Source of the DNA: Corynebacterium gallinarum
GTDB lineage: Bacteria > Actinomycetota > Actinomycetes > Mycobacteriales > Mycobacteriaceae
Direction: 5' to 3'
Assembly: GCF_014837045.1 (NCBI RefSeq)
Contig: NZ_JACSPR010000003.1
Span: 1 to 64,000 of the forward strand
DNA: 64,000 bases
Under the pieces are notes generated by a model, which worked only from the letters and a program-made list of their open reading frames with translations, was not told the origin of the DNA and searched no databases. The position numbers were made by a program, and so were the translations under genes. Each line of letters opens with the position of its first letter. The first letter of the stretch is position 1. Below, in pieces: positions 1 through 8,455 of this stretch.

Positions 1-60
1 ACGACAAACATAAAAATAAATGGCACACTATTGAGTTCTCAAACAACATTCGCACACCTG
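1..60 (-). promoter_or_regulatory. rRNA operon leader (16S rRNA lies left of the window)
   Basis: Read on the minus strand, this stretch contains the element TTTGAGAACTCAATAGTG, which is characteristic of actinobacterial rrn leaders and 16S-23S spacers. It follows two promoter-like elements on the same strand, so a leader is more likely than a spacer. The 16S gene itself would begin left of base 1 and cannot be seen. The assignment rests on recognising the element and on the promoters upstream. Confidence 0.72.
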
Positions 61-108
61 AAACACAAACCGTTTTATGGTGGTTGGTGCTCGTTGGCAG
101 CTTGATCA

Positions 109-137
109 ACGTTACTCACCGTGCTCATCGAAGTCAA
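109..137 (-). promoter_or_regulatory. rrn promoter P2 (proximal)
   Basis: Minus strand: TTGACT (132-137), 17-base spacer, TAACGT (109-114). This is a good sigma-A match placed about 50 bases before the conserved leader element. Confidence 0.6.
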
Positions 138-252
138 AACGCTGTTTCGGTTTCGATGTGATGGTGTCGTTGGGGTCAGCACCTGTTGTCCTACCGCCGC
201 ACACTCCAGTAGTTGACTGGATGGGGCGTTGTCGGTCGCGCTGACTGGTATT

Positions 253-281
253 AATCTACACACCCCACCGACAACCCACAA
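253..281 (-). promoter_or_regulatory. rrn promoter P1 (distal)
   Basis: Minus strand: TTGTGG (276-281), 17-base spacer, TAGATT (253-258). Together with the second promoter about 145 bases downstream it forms the tandem arrangement usual for rRNA operons. No gene is supported in 1-340. Confidence 0.5.
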
Positions 282-340
282 ACCACCAGCTCACAGCACT
301 AAACCGACGAACCGACCAGCAGGCACTTCGCCTCTGACCA

Positions 341-715
341 TCATTTATAGAGTCCCCTGCTTTCCGCGACCTGTTCAAACAGGGTCTGGACACCTTGTCG
401 GGAGATGCCGAGCTTGGTGGCCTCGTCGACAAGCGGCACTACGTATGTAGCGGCAAATTCCCGTTGACGGCGCTGGAGGATGAGGTCGCGCGCCCCTTCG
501 GTGACAAACATGCCGATACCCCGCCTCTTCTCAAGAACGCCGGAATCAATGAGGAGGGACAGTCCCCTGCGGGCGGTTGCCGGGTTGATCCGGTGGAAGC
601 CGGCCAACTCATTCATCGAGGGGGCCTGTTCCCCCACCTTCAGGGATCCGTCCACGATGGTGTCTTCTAATAACAGTGCAATCTGTCGGAAGAGTGGGGC
701 ATTGTTCTCATCCAT
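341..715 (-). CDS. GntR-family transcriptional regulator, YtrA type
   Basis: A 124-residue protein with an N-terminal winged helix-turn-helix (about residues 8-72, PLFRQIALLLEDTIVDG onwards, MNELAGFHRINPATARRGL as recognition region) and only a short C-terminal tail. That is the YtrA subfamily architecture, which lacks a large ligand-binding domain. YtrA regulators usually lie in an operon with an ABC transporter. Here the gene is followed directly by the rRNA promoter region and faces a divergent NYN-domain gene, so no transporter partner is visible. A palindromic candidate operator lies 22 bases upstream of the start. Start ATG at 715. Confidence 0.88.
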   Translation of the reverse strand: MDENNAPLFRQIALLLEDTIVDGSLKVGEQAPSMNELAGFHRINPATARRGLSLLIDSGVLEKRRGIGMFVTEGARDLILQRRQREFAATYVVPLVDEATKLGISRQGVQTLFEQVAESRGLYK

Positions 716-737
716 CGGTCACCGCAACCGCCTCACT

Positions 738-761
738 GGTTGGTTACTCATGTAACTAACC
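738..761. promoter_or_regulatory. Candidate GntR operator in the divergent intergenic region
   Basis: Arms GGTTGGTTAC (738-747) and GTAACTAACC (752-761) form a 10-bp inverted repeat with one mismatch around TCAT. It sits just upstream of the GntR gene, in the 218-base gap shared with the divergent NYN gene, as expected for autoregulation. Binding is inferred. Confidence 0.45.
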
Positions 762-933
762 CTAGATCTGTCTCCGGCCCTCCACAAGCACTGACGGCCG
801 CTGCCGCGACATGCTTTCACATGCTTTGAAAAACCCAACCGCTGTTTATCCACTGCAAATAGACGCAAATTTACTGAATAAGGCATGCTTAAGTAAACAG
901 ATTTATAACTCAACAGAATCGGAATTAGGAGCC

Positions 934-2241
934 ATGCTTGAACGCACACAGATATTCGTGGACACGTCGTACCTCCTCGCAAGCTTTTACAACTCTTGGG
1001 AGACAGGCGCACGCGCCCAATTAGAAATCGACCTCCCCGAGGTAGTCGGGGTTTTAGGAAGGATGATAGAACAACAACTCAAACAGCCTGTACAGAGACA
1101 GATGTGGTACGACGGGATCCCCGACTCCGGACCCCACCGTTACCAACGCGCCCTGCGCACCTGCGACGGTGTGCAGCTGCGCGCTGGCCAGCTGATTGAA
1201 TGGGGAGAGCGTCGTACGCAGAAGGCCGTCGACACCCGCCTGGTGGCCGACCTGGTCCTGGCGGGCGTGCGGGGCCAGTGCTCAGACATCGTGCTCGTCT
1301 CCGGTGATGCCGACATGATTCCGGGTGTGCAGGAGGCCGCCAACGCCGGTGTCCGCGTCCACCTCTACGGCTTCGGCTGGGATTCCATGTCCTCCCAGCT
1401 GCGTCACTGCTGTGACACCACCACCATTCTGGACCCCCGCGAGGATTTCGCCGACTGCATGCAGCTGCAGGTCCTTGAGGGGCCAGTGCCGCCGGCCGTG
1501 CGCGTCAAACCCATCGGCGATGCGGAACCACTGGAGGAACCCGGTCTCACCCCGGTTCCCAATGCGAATGGCGATATACCCCCGGCACCGACCAGCACCC
1601 CGGAACTTGCAGAAGACGACAAACAGTCAGATCAAGCGGAGGCAACTGAGACAACCGCCAAGCTGACCCAGGCCCCGGTCACCCCGGCGACCATCGCCTC
1701 ACCCCCGAAACCCGGCCGGGCCCCCAGCCAGGTGACCAGCCCAGTGCCAGGACCAGTTCCCGGCACGCCCAGGCCAGGCCCGTCGACAAGCACCCCAGAC
1801 CCAGTCGTGCCAGCCGAACCACCCCTGCCACCGGCGGACGATGCCCCATCCCAGGTGGAGGAGGAGGTACAGGAACAGGTTGATCAGAACAAGTCGAAGG
1901 CCATCCCGAATCCCTCGATGATGGCTCCCCGGCGCAAGCTGCGCTCCCGTTATGTTCCGCTCCCCAATGAGGTGTGGACATCAGCGGGGTTCCAGACCCC
2001 CTATGACGTGGGCCAGCAGTACGCGTCCTGGTGGTTTGAGCATGCCGCCACCGCAGAGCAGCGTGATCAGGCGCATCTGCTCTCCGGCGGTGGTCTACCG
2101 CCCGAGATTGATCGTCCCCTGTTGCAGTTCGCGTGTGAGACGCTCCATGAGTACACGCTCACCGAATCCCAGCGGGTGAGCCTGCGGGACGGTTTCCACT
2201 CCGGGATCCGCGGTGTGCTGCTCAACATCCACGACGATTAA
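934..2241 (+). CDS. NYN-domain (PIN-like) protein with long proline-rich linker
   Basis: 435 residues from ATG 934, chosen over an in-frame ATG at 811 because TTAGGAGCC precedes it and the domain begins at once (MLERTQIFVDTSYLL). The first ~165 residues are a NYN/LabA-type PIN-like nuclease fold: an early Asp in FVDTSYL and the motif DIVLVSGDADMIPGVQEA with clustered acidic residues that would bind metal. Family members are thought to act on RNA. Residues ~185-330 are rich in Pro, Ala, Thr and Glu and look disordered. The last ~100 residues form a separate folded region (PLPNEVWTSAGFQTPYDVGQQYASWWFEHA) that I do not recognise. A terminator follows. Substrate unknown. Confidence 0.8.
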   Translation: MLERTQIFVDTSYLLASFYNSWETGARAQLEIDLPEVVGVLGRMIEQQLKQPVQRQMWYDGIPDSGPHRYQRALRTCDGVQLRAGQLIEWGERRTQKAVDTRLVADLVLAGVRGQCSDIVLVSGDADMIPGVQEAANAGVRVHLYGFGWDSMSSQLRHCCDTTTILDPREDFADCMQLQVLEGPVPPAVRVKPIGDAEPLEEPGLTPVPNANGDIPPAPTSTPELAEDDKQSDQAEATETTAKLTQAPVTPATIASPPKPGRAPSQVTSPVPGPVPGTPRPGPSTSTPDPVVPAEPPLPPADDAPSQVEEEVQEQVDQNKSKAIPNPSMMAPRRKLRSRYVPLPNEVWTSAGFQTPYDVGQQYASWWFEHAATAEQRDQAHLLSGGGLPPEIDRPLLQFACETLHEYTLTESQRVSLRDGFHSGIRGVLLNIHDD

Positions 2242-2256
2242 CTACAACCCAGCACG

Positions 2257-2306
2257 AAGGCCGTCACCCGATGAACCACATCAGGTGACGGCCTTGGTGT
2301 TTGTCT
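2257..2306. terminator. Bidirectional terminator between the NYN and pspA genes
   Basis: A 12-bp perfect stem (2257-2268 with 2284-2295, AAGGCCGTCACC and its complement) lies between two convergent stop codons and is followed by a T-rich stretch on the plus strand. Confidence 0.75.
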
Positions 2307-3186
2307 ACTTCTTGTCGGTGTTCTCCGCGCCGTCAGCAGGAGCATCAGGAGTATCCGGAGCACCGGTGGTGTCCGGGGCCTCGGTGGTGTCGTCGACAAG
2401 CTCCTCGGCGTCCTCCACCGACTCGCCGGTGCCCTTCTCCAGCTGGCCGGCGGCCCCGGAACCCAGGCCGGCCTCCGCGCGAATCTGCTCGAGGCGGGCC
2501 GAGGCACGCATGTCGGTGCCGGTCTGCTGGATCTCGGCGATGCGGTCATTGACGGAATTCTGGGTGAGTTCCTGCGCGCCCAGGGCATCGGCGTATCGAC
2601 GCTCGATCTTCTCACGCACCGCATCCAGGGTGGGCACGGAATCATCATTCCCACCGAACTGGTTGAGGCTATCCATGGACTGGGTGACGGTTTCCTGCAT
2701 CTGCGCCTGATCCGCCTGCGCACGCAGGGCATCGATCTGGGAGAGCTGCTCCTTCAGCCGCATCTCGGATTCCTTGGACTTCTTGGTGGCATCCTCAGCG
2801 GCGGCCTCGGCCTGGTTGTGCAGCGCGGTGGTCTCCTCCAGCTGCTGCTCCACTGACACCAGCTGGGAGGCGAAGACCTCGGCGGTGTTGTTGAACTCCT
2901 GGGCCTTGGTGGCATCGCCATCCTGGGCTGCCTTGTCGGCGAGCTGGATGGCCTGACGGGCCTTGTCCTGCAGCGCATCCCGATCCTTGACCAGGCGGTC
3001 GAGTTTCATCTCCAGCTGCTTCTTCTGGCCGATGACCTGCGAGGCCTGCTGCATGATCTGATTGTGCTGCTGCTTGGCGGCAGTGACGGCCTGCTGGATC
3101 TGGACCTTGGGATCCGCGTTCTCGTCGATCTTGTTGTCAAAGGAAGCCATGAGATACTTCCAGCCCTTGCTGAATGGATTAGCCAT
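2305..3186 (-). CDS. pspA: PspA/IM30-family membrane-stress protein
   Basis: 293 residues. The sequence starts MANPFSKGWKYLMASFDNKID, an amphipathic helix typical of PspA/Vipp1, and continues as a long coiled coil rich in Gln, Glu, Lys and Ala to about residue 230. The last ~60 residues are acidic and Pro/Thr rich and look unstructured. PspA proteins bind the inner face of the cytoplasmic membrane and protect it under envelope stress; the mycobacterial 35-kDa antigen is a relative. No PspBC-type partners are adjacent. A thioredoxin gene lies upstream on the same strand with its own terminator in between, so co-transcription is unlikely. Confidence 0.9.
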   Translation of the reverse strand: MANPFSKGWKYLMASFDNKIDENADPKVQIQQAVTAAKQQHNQIMQQASQVIGQKKQLEMKLDRLVKDRDALQDKARQAIQLADKAAQDGDATKAQEFNNTAEVFASQLVSVEQQLEETTALHNQAEAAAEDATKKSKESEMRLKEQLSQIDALRAQADQAQMQETVTQSMDSLNQFGGNDDSVPTLDAVREKIERRYADALGAQELTQNSVNDRIAEIQQTGTDMRASARLEQIRAEAGLGSGAAGQLEKGTGESVEDAEELVDDTTEAPDTTGAPDTPDAPADGAENTDKK

Positions 3187-3275
3187 TGTCAGTCACTTCC
3201 CAGGAGTAGTTCGTGTGTGTCGTTGTGGCCCCGAGTCTACGTAAATTCACAGGTGCCCACCCGCCGGGAACATAA

Positions 3276-3350
3276 AACGAACGCCCCGATCCCTCCCCTG
3301 CCACCATGAATCCCTATATGGGTTGGTGGCGTCGGGGAGGAACCGGGGCG
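3276..3350 (-). terminator. Terminator after the thioredoxin gene
   Basis: Long imperfect hairpin: 3282-3305 pairs with 3325-3350 (CGCCCCG... with ...CGGGGCG). On the minus strand it is followed by TTCGTTTTATGTT. It ends the thioredoxin transcript before pspA. Confidence 0.65.
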
Positions 3351-3398
3351 CGCGGAGGAGGATCAGACCAGAGGCTGACCCTCAACTACCGGGGTGAC

Positions 3399-3776
3399 TT
3401 AGGCGTCGCCCTGGGCGGCCTGCTGCTCGGCGATCTGACGACGGACATCCTCCATGTCCAGCTGCTTGACCTGCGAAACCAGATCATCCAGGGCGGGGGC
3501 TGGCATGGTGCCAGCCTCGCGGAAGACCATGATGCCATCGCGGAAGATCATCAGGGTGGGGATGGACTGGATCTCCAATGCAGCGGCGAGGCTCTGGTTC
3601 GCCTCGGTGTCCAGCTTGGCGAAGACCGCATCCGGGTGATCGCCGGACACCTTCTCGTAGGTGGGGGCGAACTGACGGCACGGACCGCACCAGGAAGCCC
3701 ATGCATCAACAAGGACGATGCCCTCGCCGGTGACGGTCTGTTCAAATGTGTCTTCGGTTACATCAATCGTTGCCAT
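3399..3776 (-). CDS. Thioredoxin
   Basis: 125 residues with the redox motif WCGPC (residues 29-33), the cis-proline motif IPTLMIF and the usual thioredoxin fold order. It is about 15-20 residues longer than classical thioredoxins because of a charged C-terminal tail (DMEDVRRQIAEQQAAQGDA). It would act as a cytoplasmic disulfide reductase with thioredoxin reductase or a mycothiol-linked reductant. Start ATG 3776 has AAGGAG just upstream on the minus strand. Monocistronic, with its own terminator. Confidence 0.93.
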   Translation of the reverse strand: MATIDVTEDTFEQTVTGEGIVLVDAWASWCGPCRQFAPTYEKVSGDHPDAVFAKLDTEANQSLAAALEIQSIPTLMIFRDGIMVFREAGTMPAPALDDLVSQVKQLDMEDVRRQIAEQQAAQGDA

Positions 3777-3972
3777 GTAATAACTCCTTCTGAAACTTTG
3801 TATGGTCTGTATATATAGATCAACTAAATGTGGGTTCCGGACATTCCCGTGGCGGTCAGGATCCCGCCCCGGGGAGACTCCGCGCCTGAATCCGACTCAA
3901 GGGACATCGTACAGTGCGCATGGTGGCCGGTCCGGGTTCCGGAGGGATCCACATCGAGAAAGGACGATTTCT

Positions 3973-4182
3973 ATGAGCACGAAGAATTATTCGGTTGAGG
4001 GCATGACCTGCGAGCACTGCGTCGCATCCGTCCAGGAGGAAGTTGCCGAGGTCGCCGGCACCCAGGGTGTGGAGGTGGAGCTGGAGTCCGGCCGCCTCGT
4101 CGTGACCGGTGAGGGTTTCAGCGATGAGGCCATCGCCGCCGCCGTCGAACGCGCCGGTTATAAGATCCAGCAGGAACACTGA
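3973..4182 (+). CDS. Heavy-metal-associated domain protein, CopZ-like
   Basis: 69 residues comprising a single HMA domain with metal site GMTCEHC (Cys13 and Cys16) and the ferredoxin-like pattern ending AVERAGYKIQQEH. Start ATG 3973 is preceded by GAAAGGACG; longer in-frame extensions lack coding character. Such proteins carry Cu(I) to P-type ATPases or repressors. No copper ATPase or CsoR gene is next to it here, so its partner must be elsewhere. A strong terminator follows. Confidence 0.9.
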   Translation: MSTKNYSVEGMTCEHCVASVQEEVAEVAGTQGVEVELESGRLVVTGEGFSDEAIAAAVERAGYKIQQEH

Positions 4183-4272
4183 CCTTCGCGCCTGAAGCAG
4201 GAATCCACAGGCCGTCCCGTGCCCGCCAGCCACCCTACATAAGGGGTGGTGCATGCATCATGGCGGGACCCA

Positions 4273-4315
4273 CCCCGGTCCGACTCGCACGCCGAGCCGG
4301 ACCGGGGTTATTTTG
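4273..4315 (+). terminator. Terminator after the HMA gene
   Basis: CCCCGGTCCG (4273-4282) pairs with CGGACCGGGG (4298-4307), with an inner CTCG/CGAG extension, followed by TTATTTT. Confidence 0.85.
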
Positions 4316-4375
4316 TGCGCCGGGGCGCTTATCGACGCCAGATACCCCCGCCCAAGCGGAGTAGAGTTTCCGCGT

Positions 4376-5695
4376 ATGAACCTAACGCGTAATGACAGGC
4401 TGGATCGTCTGCCTGTCACCTCAAAACACAGGAAGCTCCTCGGTGGTTCAGGGATCGGCTGGGCCCTGGACGCCATGGACGTCGGACTGATCTCCTTCAT
4501 CATGGCCGCGCTGGTCACCCACTGGGATCTGTCCCCCACGGAGGCCTCCCTGCTCGGCTCCATCGGTTTCGTCGGCATGGCGCTGGGTGCCACCTTCGGT
4601 GGTTTGCTCGCCGACAAGGTGGGGCGCCGCCAGGTGTTCGCCCTCTCCCTGCTGGTGTACGGCATCGCCACCGGGGCCTCCGCCCTGTCCGTTTCCCTCA
4701 TCATGCTCATGGCACTGCGCTTTGTCGTCGGCCTCGGCCTGGGCGCGGAACTCCCGGTGGCCTCCACGCTCATCTCCGAGTTCTCACCGCGCCGCATCCG
4801 TGGCCGCATGGTGGTCATCCTCGAGGCCTTCTGGGCACTGGGATGGATCATGGCCGCCATCATCGGCACCTTCGTGGTCACCATCGGTGAGAACGGATGG
4901 CGCTGGGCACTGGCACTGGGCTGCGTACCCGCCGCCTACGCCATCTATATCCGCCTCGGCCTGCCGGAGTCGGTCCGCTTCCTGGAGAGCAAGGGCCGTC
5001 ACGAGGAGGCAGAGGCCATCGTGGTCTCCTTCGAGGAACAGGCCGCGCGGGAGGGCAAGCCCCTCACGGACACCCTTCCGGAGATCCGCGATGTGGAGGT
5101 CGAGGGATCTGACTCGATCTGGGACAAGAACCTGCGTAAGCGCACGGCTGCCCTCTGGGTGGTGTGGTTCTGCATCAACCTGTCCTACTACGGCGCCTTC
5201 ATCTGGATCCCGTCCCTGCTGGTGGCCGACGGCTTCACCCTGGTCAAGTCATTCCAGTTCACGCTGATCATCACCCTGGCACAGTTGCCGGGTTATGCGG
5301 CGGCCGCGTGGCTCATTGAGAAGTGGGGTCGCAGGGCGACTCTCTCGACCTTCCTGGCCGGTTCCGCCGTGTCTGCCGCCATGTACGGCATGGCTGATGC
5401 GGAATGGCAGATCCTCGTTGCAGGCTGCCTGTTGTCGTTCTTCAACCTGGGCGCATGGGGTGCCCTCTACGCCATCGGGCCGGAGTTGTATCCGACGGAT
5501 GTGCGTGGCACCGGCACAGGTGCTGCCGCAGGTTTCGGACGCATCGCGTCCATCATCGCACCGTTGATTGTTCCACCCGTGATCAGCCTGGGTGGCCCGG
5601 TGCTGCTGTTCGCGCTGTTCGCCTCAGCGTTCGCGCTGGCTGCCGTGGCGGCGTTTACGCTGCCTGAGCAGAAGGGTAAAGCCCTGGCTGATTAG
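4376..5695 (+). CDS. MFS transporter, probable organic-acid/sugar:proton symporter
   Basis: 439 residues with 12 predicted membrane segments. The MFS signature GLLADKVGRRQVF lies between helices 2 and 3, GRRATLS is the equivalent in the second half, and a central cytoplasmic loop is charged (RHEEAEAIVVSFEEQAAREGK). Helix 1 carries WALDAMDVGLISF, a form of the D-x-x-D motif of the AAHS/sugar-porter branch. Substrate unknown. Start ATG 4376: a -10 hexamer TAGAGT (4362-4367) ends 8 bases before it, so the mRNA is probably leaderless. The gene converges on a small ORF and PadR gene on the other strand. Confidence 0.85.
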   Translation: MNLTRNDRLDRLPVTSKHRKLLGGSGIGWALDAMDVGLISFIMAALVTHWDLSPTEASLLGSIGFVGMALGATFGGLLADKVGRRQVFALSLLVYGIATGASALSVSLIMLMALRFVVGLGLGAELPVASTLISEFSPRRIRGRMVVILEAFWALGWIMAAIIGTFVVTIGENGWRWALALGCVPAAYAIYIRLGLPESVRFLESKGRHEEAEAIVVSFEEQAAREGKPLTDTLPEIRDVEVEGSDSIWDKNLRKRTAALWVVWFCINLSYYGAFIWIPSLLVADGFTLVKSFQFTLIITLAQLPGYAAAAWLIEKWGRRATLSTFLAGSAVSAAMYGMADAEWQILVAGCLLSFFNLGAWGALYAIGPELYPTDVRGTGTGAAAGFGRIASIIAPLIVPPVISLGGPVLLFALFASAFALAAVAAFTLPEQKGKALAD

Positions 5696-5873
5696 CGGAG
5701 GTGACGTCGCGCCACCAGGATTTCAGCTGGCCCACCACACCGCGGTTCTCGCGGGCGGCGAAATCCTCGATGTTGCGCGGCAGGTTCGCGATCACCGTGG
5801 CATCGCTCTTACGGGCGACCACGATGTCATCGCGCAGCTGCACGGTATCAGGGTTGAATGTTCTTGATGTCAT
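5655..5873 (-). CDS. Small hypothetical protein downstream of PadR
   Basis: 72 residues beginning MTSRTFNPDTVQLRDDIVVARKS. It overlaps the end of the PadR gene by 26 bases and the 3' end of the convergent MFS gene by about 40 bases. It is soluble, has no recognised motif, and contains a Trp pair (LKSWWRDV). Its position right after PadR suggests translational coupling. It could be a spurious frame, but the sequence is protein-like rather than repetitive. Confidence 0.45.
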   Translation of the reverse strand: MTSRTFNPDTVQLRDDIVVARKSDATVIANLPRNIEDFAARENRGVVGQLKSWWRDVTSANQPGLYPSAQAA

Positions 5874-6426
5874 CTGCTGCCTTCCTCAATATCTCGATGA
5901 TTTTCTCTTCATTACCTTCGGGAGCTGCCTTGAGCAGCTCCCTGATTTTGTAGTACTCGCTCCGGATGTTGTGGATTCCGGATTCCCGCGACCCGGGGTC
6001 GCGGTATGCCTCGAGAATGCCGGACCATGTCTCCCCGTTCTCGGCGACGCGTTGTGCGCCCTCCGCGGTCAGACGGGCCATCTTCCGGCCGGATTGGTTG
6101 CTGATGGTGATCAGCTGCTCATCCTCCAGCATGGACAGGGTCGGATAGATGGCCCCCGGGCTGGGTGTCCAGTTGCCGTTGGTACGCTCGGTGATGATCG
6201 TGATGATCTGGTAACCGTGCATGGGCTCCGAGCTCAACAGCCACAGGATGGCATGGCGCAGATCCCCACGACCGGCACGACCTCCGCGGCCACGCCCCGG
6301 GCGGCGCCCCGGGTTGCCGATGCCGTGACCCTGATGGTCCCGGCGGGGATGTCGGCGGCCCGGTGGACACTCTCGATAGGTTTCACTTTTAAGTTGTGAA
6401 GCGTTGAGCTGTCGTTGGAAGCGCAT
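5848..6426 (-). CDS. PadR-family transcriptional regulator
   Basis: 192 residues. The winged-helix core is GDLRHAILWLLSSEPMHGYQIITIITERTNGNWTPSPGAIYPTLSMLEDEQLI, the classical PadR pattern, followed by a helical dimerisation region with many Lys and Glu. An N-terminal segment of about 55 residues is rich in Arg, Gly and His and looks unstructured. ATG 6426 is preferred over an upstream in-frame start because AAAGGGA lies 7 bases before it. PadR proteins repress adjacent membrane-protein or detoxification genes; candidates here are the small downstream ORF and the convergent MFS gene. Confidence 0.85.
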   Translation of the reverse strand: MRFQRQLNASQLKSETYRECPPGRRHPRRDHQGHGIGNPGRRPGRGRGGRAGRGDLRHAILWLLSSEPMHGYQIITIITERTNGNWTPSPGAIYPTLSMLEDEQLITISNQSGRKMARLTAEGAQRVAENGETWSGILEAYRDPGSRESGIHNIRSEYYKIRELLKAAPEGNEEKIIEILRKAADDIKNIQP

Positions 6427-6494
6427 TCCGTATCCCTTTCCCCGGCCCGGAGAAGACCTCCGCACTAGTGAGAAGTTAACGATATGTCTCAACT

Positions 6495-6513
6495 TATCGC
6501 TATGTGAACGATA
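6495..6513. promoter_or_regulatory. Candidate PadR operator
   Basis: Inverted repeat TATCG-N9-CGATA about 70 bases upstream of the PadR start. A second AACGATA copy lies at 6478-6484. The region is markedly AT-rich compared with its surroundings and probably holds the PadR promoter. Confidence 0.35.
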
Positions 6514-6665
6514 CGGCCATAATAACCAATATATGCTGGTCAGGCTAGGTCGCTAAGGCTTGCCAAACATAGATTAGGCTAGGGTTAGTGACCGCGGCGA
6601 GCGCGCCCGGAAGGAGTAATGGGGGCCACAGGCGTCGATAAGCACACCCCCCGGAAACGCAGAAA

Positions 6666-6687
6666 CGGTGACCGTTACCGGTCACCG
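6666..6687 (-). terminator. Terminator after dnaB
   Basis: 9-bp perfect stem CGGTGACCG / CGGTCACCG with a 4-base loop, 31 bases downstream of the dnaB stop on the minus strand and followed by a T-rich run. Confidence 0.6.
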
Positions 6688-6717
6688 CTCTCATAAGCTG
6701 GGCTTCTTAGTGAAGCC

Positions 6718-8301
6718 TTATCCGCGTGCCATATCCACAAAACGCGAGTAGTGGAGCTGATGCGCCACCTGGACGGTGTCGATCGGACCGCCACGGTGCT
6801 TCGCCAGGATGATGTCCGCCTCGCCTGCGCGCTCATCATCCTTGTCCTGGGAGTCGGGACGGTAGAGCAGCATGACGATATCAGCGTCCTGCTCCAGGGA
6901 ACCCGACTCACGCAGATCGGCGAGCTGCGGGCGCTTATCGGTACGGGACTCCGGGCCACGGTTGAGCTGGGAGATGGCGATCACGGGCACATCCAGTTCC
7001 TTGGCCAACAGCTTGAGCTGACGGGAGAACTCCGAGACCTCCTGCTGACGCGACTCGACCCGCTTGCCTGAGCTCATCAGCTGCAGGTAGTCCACCACGA
7101 TGAGCTTGAGGTCATGCTTCTGCTTGAGCTTGCGGGCCTTGGACCGGATCTCCATCATGGTCAGGTTCGCGGAATCATCGATGAACAGCGGGGCCTTGGC
7201 CACCTTATCCAGGCGCTGGACCATCTTCTCCCACGCCTCCTCGTCCATCCGACCACCACGCATGTCCGATAGACGGATCTCCGTCTCCGCGGACAGCAGA
7301 CGCATGACGATCTCGGATTTCGACATTTCCAGGGAGAAGATGGCCGAGGCCAGGTCATTGCGGATCGAGGCCGACCGCATGAAATCCAGGGCCAGCGTGG
7401 ACTTACCCACACCCGGACGCGCCGCGACGATGACCATCTGGCCACCACGCAGACCATTGGTCAGGTCATCCAGATCCTTGAAACCGGTCGGGATGCCCGC
7501 CGCCAGGCCACCATCGGTGGACAGTTGCTCCAGCTCCTCCATGGTGTCACCCAGGATGTCAGCCAGCACCGCATAATCCTCGGACTGGTTCTTCTGGGAG
7601 ACCGCGAAGACCTCCTGCTGGGCACGGTCGATGACCGCGTCGATCTCTGCACCATCATCGCCCTCATAACCCAGCTGCACCACGCGGGTGCCGGCATCGA
7701 CCAGCCGGCGCAGGACCGCCTTCTCCGAGACGATCTCCGCATAGTAACGGGCATTGGCCGCGGTGGGCACCGACTGGATGAGGGTGTGCAGATACGCACC
7801 ACCACCGACACGCTCCAGATCATTGGTGCGATCGAGGCGGCCCGAGACGATCACCGGGTCGATGTCCTTGTTATCACTGAACAGATCGATGATCGCCTGG
7901 AAGATCAGCTGGTGCGCCGGACGGTAGAAATCATCCGGGGTCAGGACATCAAGGATGTCAATGACGGTATTGGGGCTGAGCAGCATCGCACCCAGCACGC
8001 CCATCTCGGCGTCATTGTCGTAGGGCGGGGACCTGAAATCACGGTACTCCCGCGAACCGGCGTCACGGTCCCGACCACCACGGCCCGGCCCCTTGTTGAA
8101 GGATCGACCGTCACGGCTGTCACCACCGTCCCGACCGCCACGGTTGAAACCACCGCCGGACCCGGCACCGGGTGCCGCGGCGAAATCCACATCCGCGAAG
8201 GCGCGCGTGGGGAAATCCGTACTCTCCGGTGCCACATCATCACCCGGCTCCGGTGGGGGAACAAAGTCATCGTCGAAACTGGCTGATACATCAGCTGACA
8301 T
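6718..8301 (-). CDS. dnaB: Replicative DNA helicase DnaB
   Basis: 527 residues. An unusually long N-terminal extension (~90 residues; Asp/Pro rich, then Gly/Arg rich) precedes the DnaB N-domain (PPYDNDAEMGVLGAMLLSPNTVIDIL). The RecA-like helicase domain has Walker A ARPGVGKST at about residues 291-299, Walker B LIVVDYLQLM and the C-terminal motif SGSLEQDADIVMLLYRP. It unwinds DNA at the fork as a hexamer. No intein interrupts it, unlike some mycobacterial dnaB genes. RBS AAAGGGGAT precedes ATG 8301. A dense DnaA-box cluster lies upstream. Confidence 0.98.
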   Translation of the reverse strand: MSADVSASFDDDFVPPPEPGDDVAPESTDFPTRAFADVDFAAAPGAGSGGGFNRGGRDGGDSRDGRSFNKGPGRGGRDRDAGSREYRDFRSPPYDNDAEMGVLGAMLLSPNTVIDILDVLTPDDFYRPAHQLIFQAIIDLFSDNKDIDPVIVSGRLDRTNDLERVGGGAYLHTLIQSVPTAANARYYAEIVSEKAVLRRLVDAGTRVVQLGYEGDDGAEIDAVIDRAQQEVFAVSQKNQSEDYAVLADILGDTMEELEQLSTDGGLAAGIPTGFKDLDDLTNGLRGGQMVIVAARPGVGKSTLALDFMRSASIRNDLASAIFSLEMSKSEIVMRLLSAETEIRLSDMRGGRMDEEAWEKMVQRLDKVAKAPLFIDDSANLTMMEIRSKARKLKQKHDLKLIVVDYLQLMSSGKRVESRQQEVSEFSRQLKLLAKELDVPVIAISQLNRGPESRTDKRPQLADLRESGSLEQDADIVMLLYRPDSQDKDDERAGEADIILAKHRGGPIDTVQVAHQLHYSRFVDMARG

Positions 8302-8455
8302 CGCTGATCCCCTTTCTCTTAGCCTGCTTAACTCTAGTGTTTTTCGGTCCTCTAGTCATTTCCCCCGGGCTGCCCCGAAGTCTCATCCCCGTGTGGTTGT
8401 GAGCTACCACTCCCACACCCCGGATATCTACCGGCTGCACGGTTTCCCACAGGAT

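Noticed and set aside
6540..6600. DtxR box near TTAGGCTAGGGTTAG
   Set aside because: Only one half resembles the consensus; the second half does not pair.
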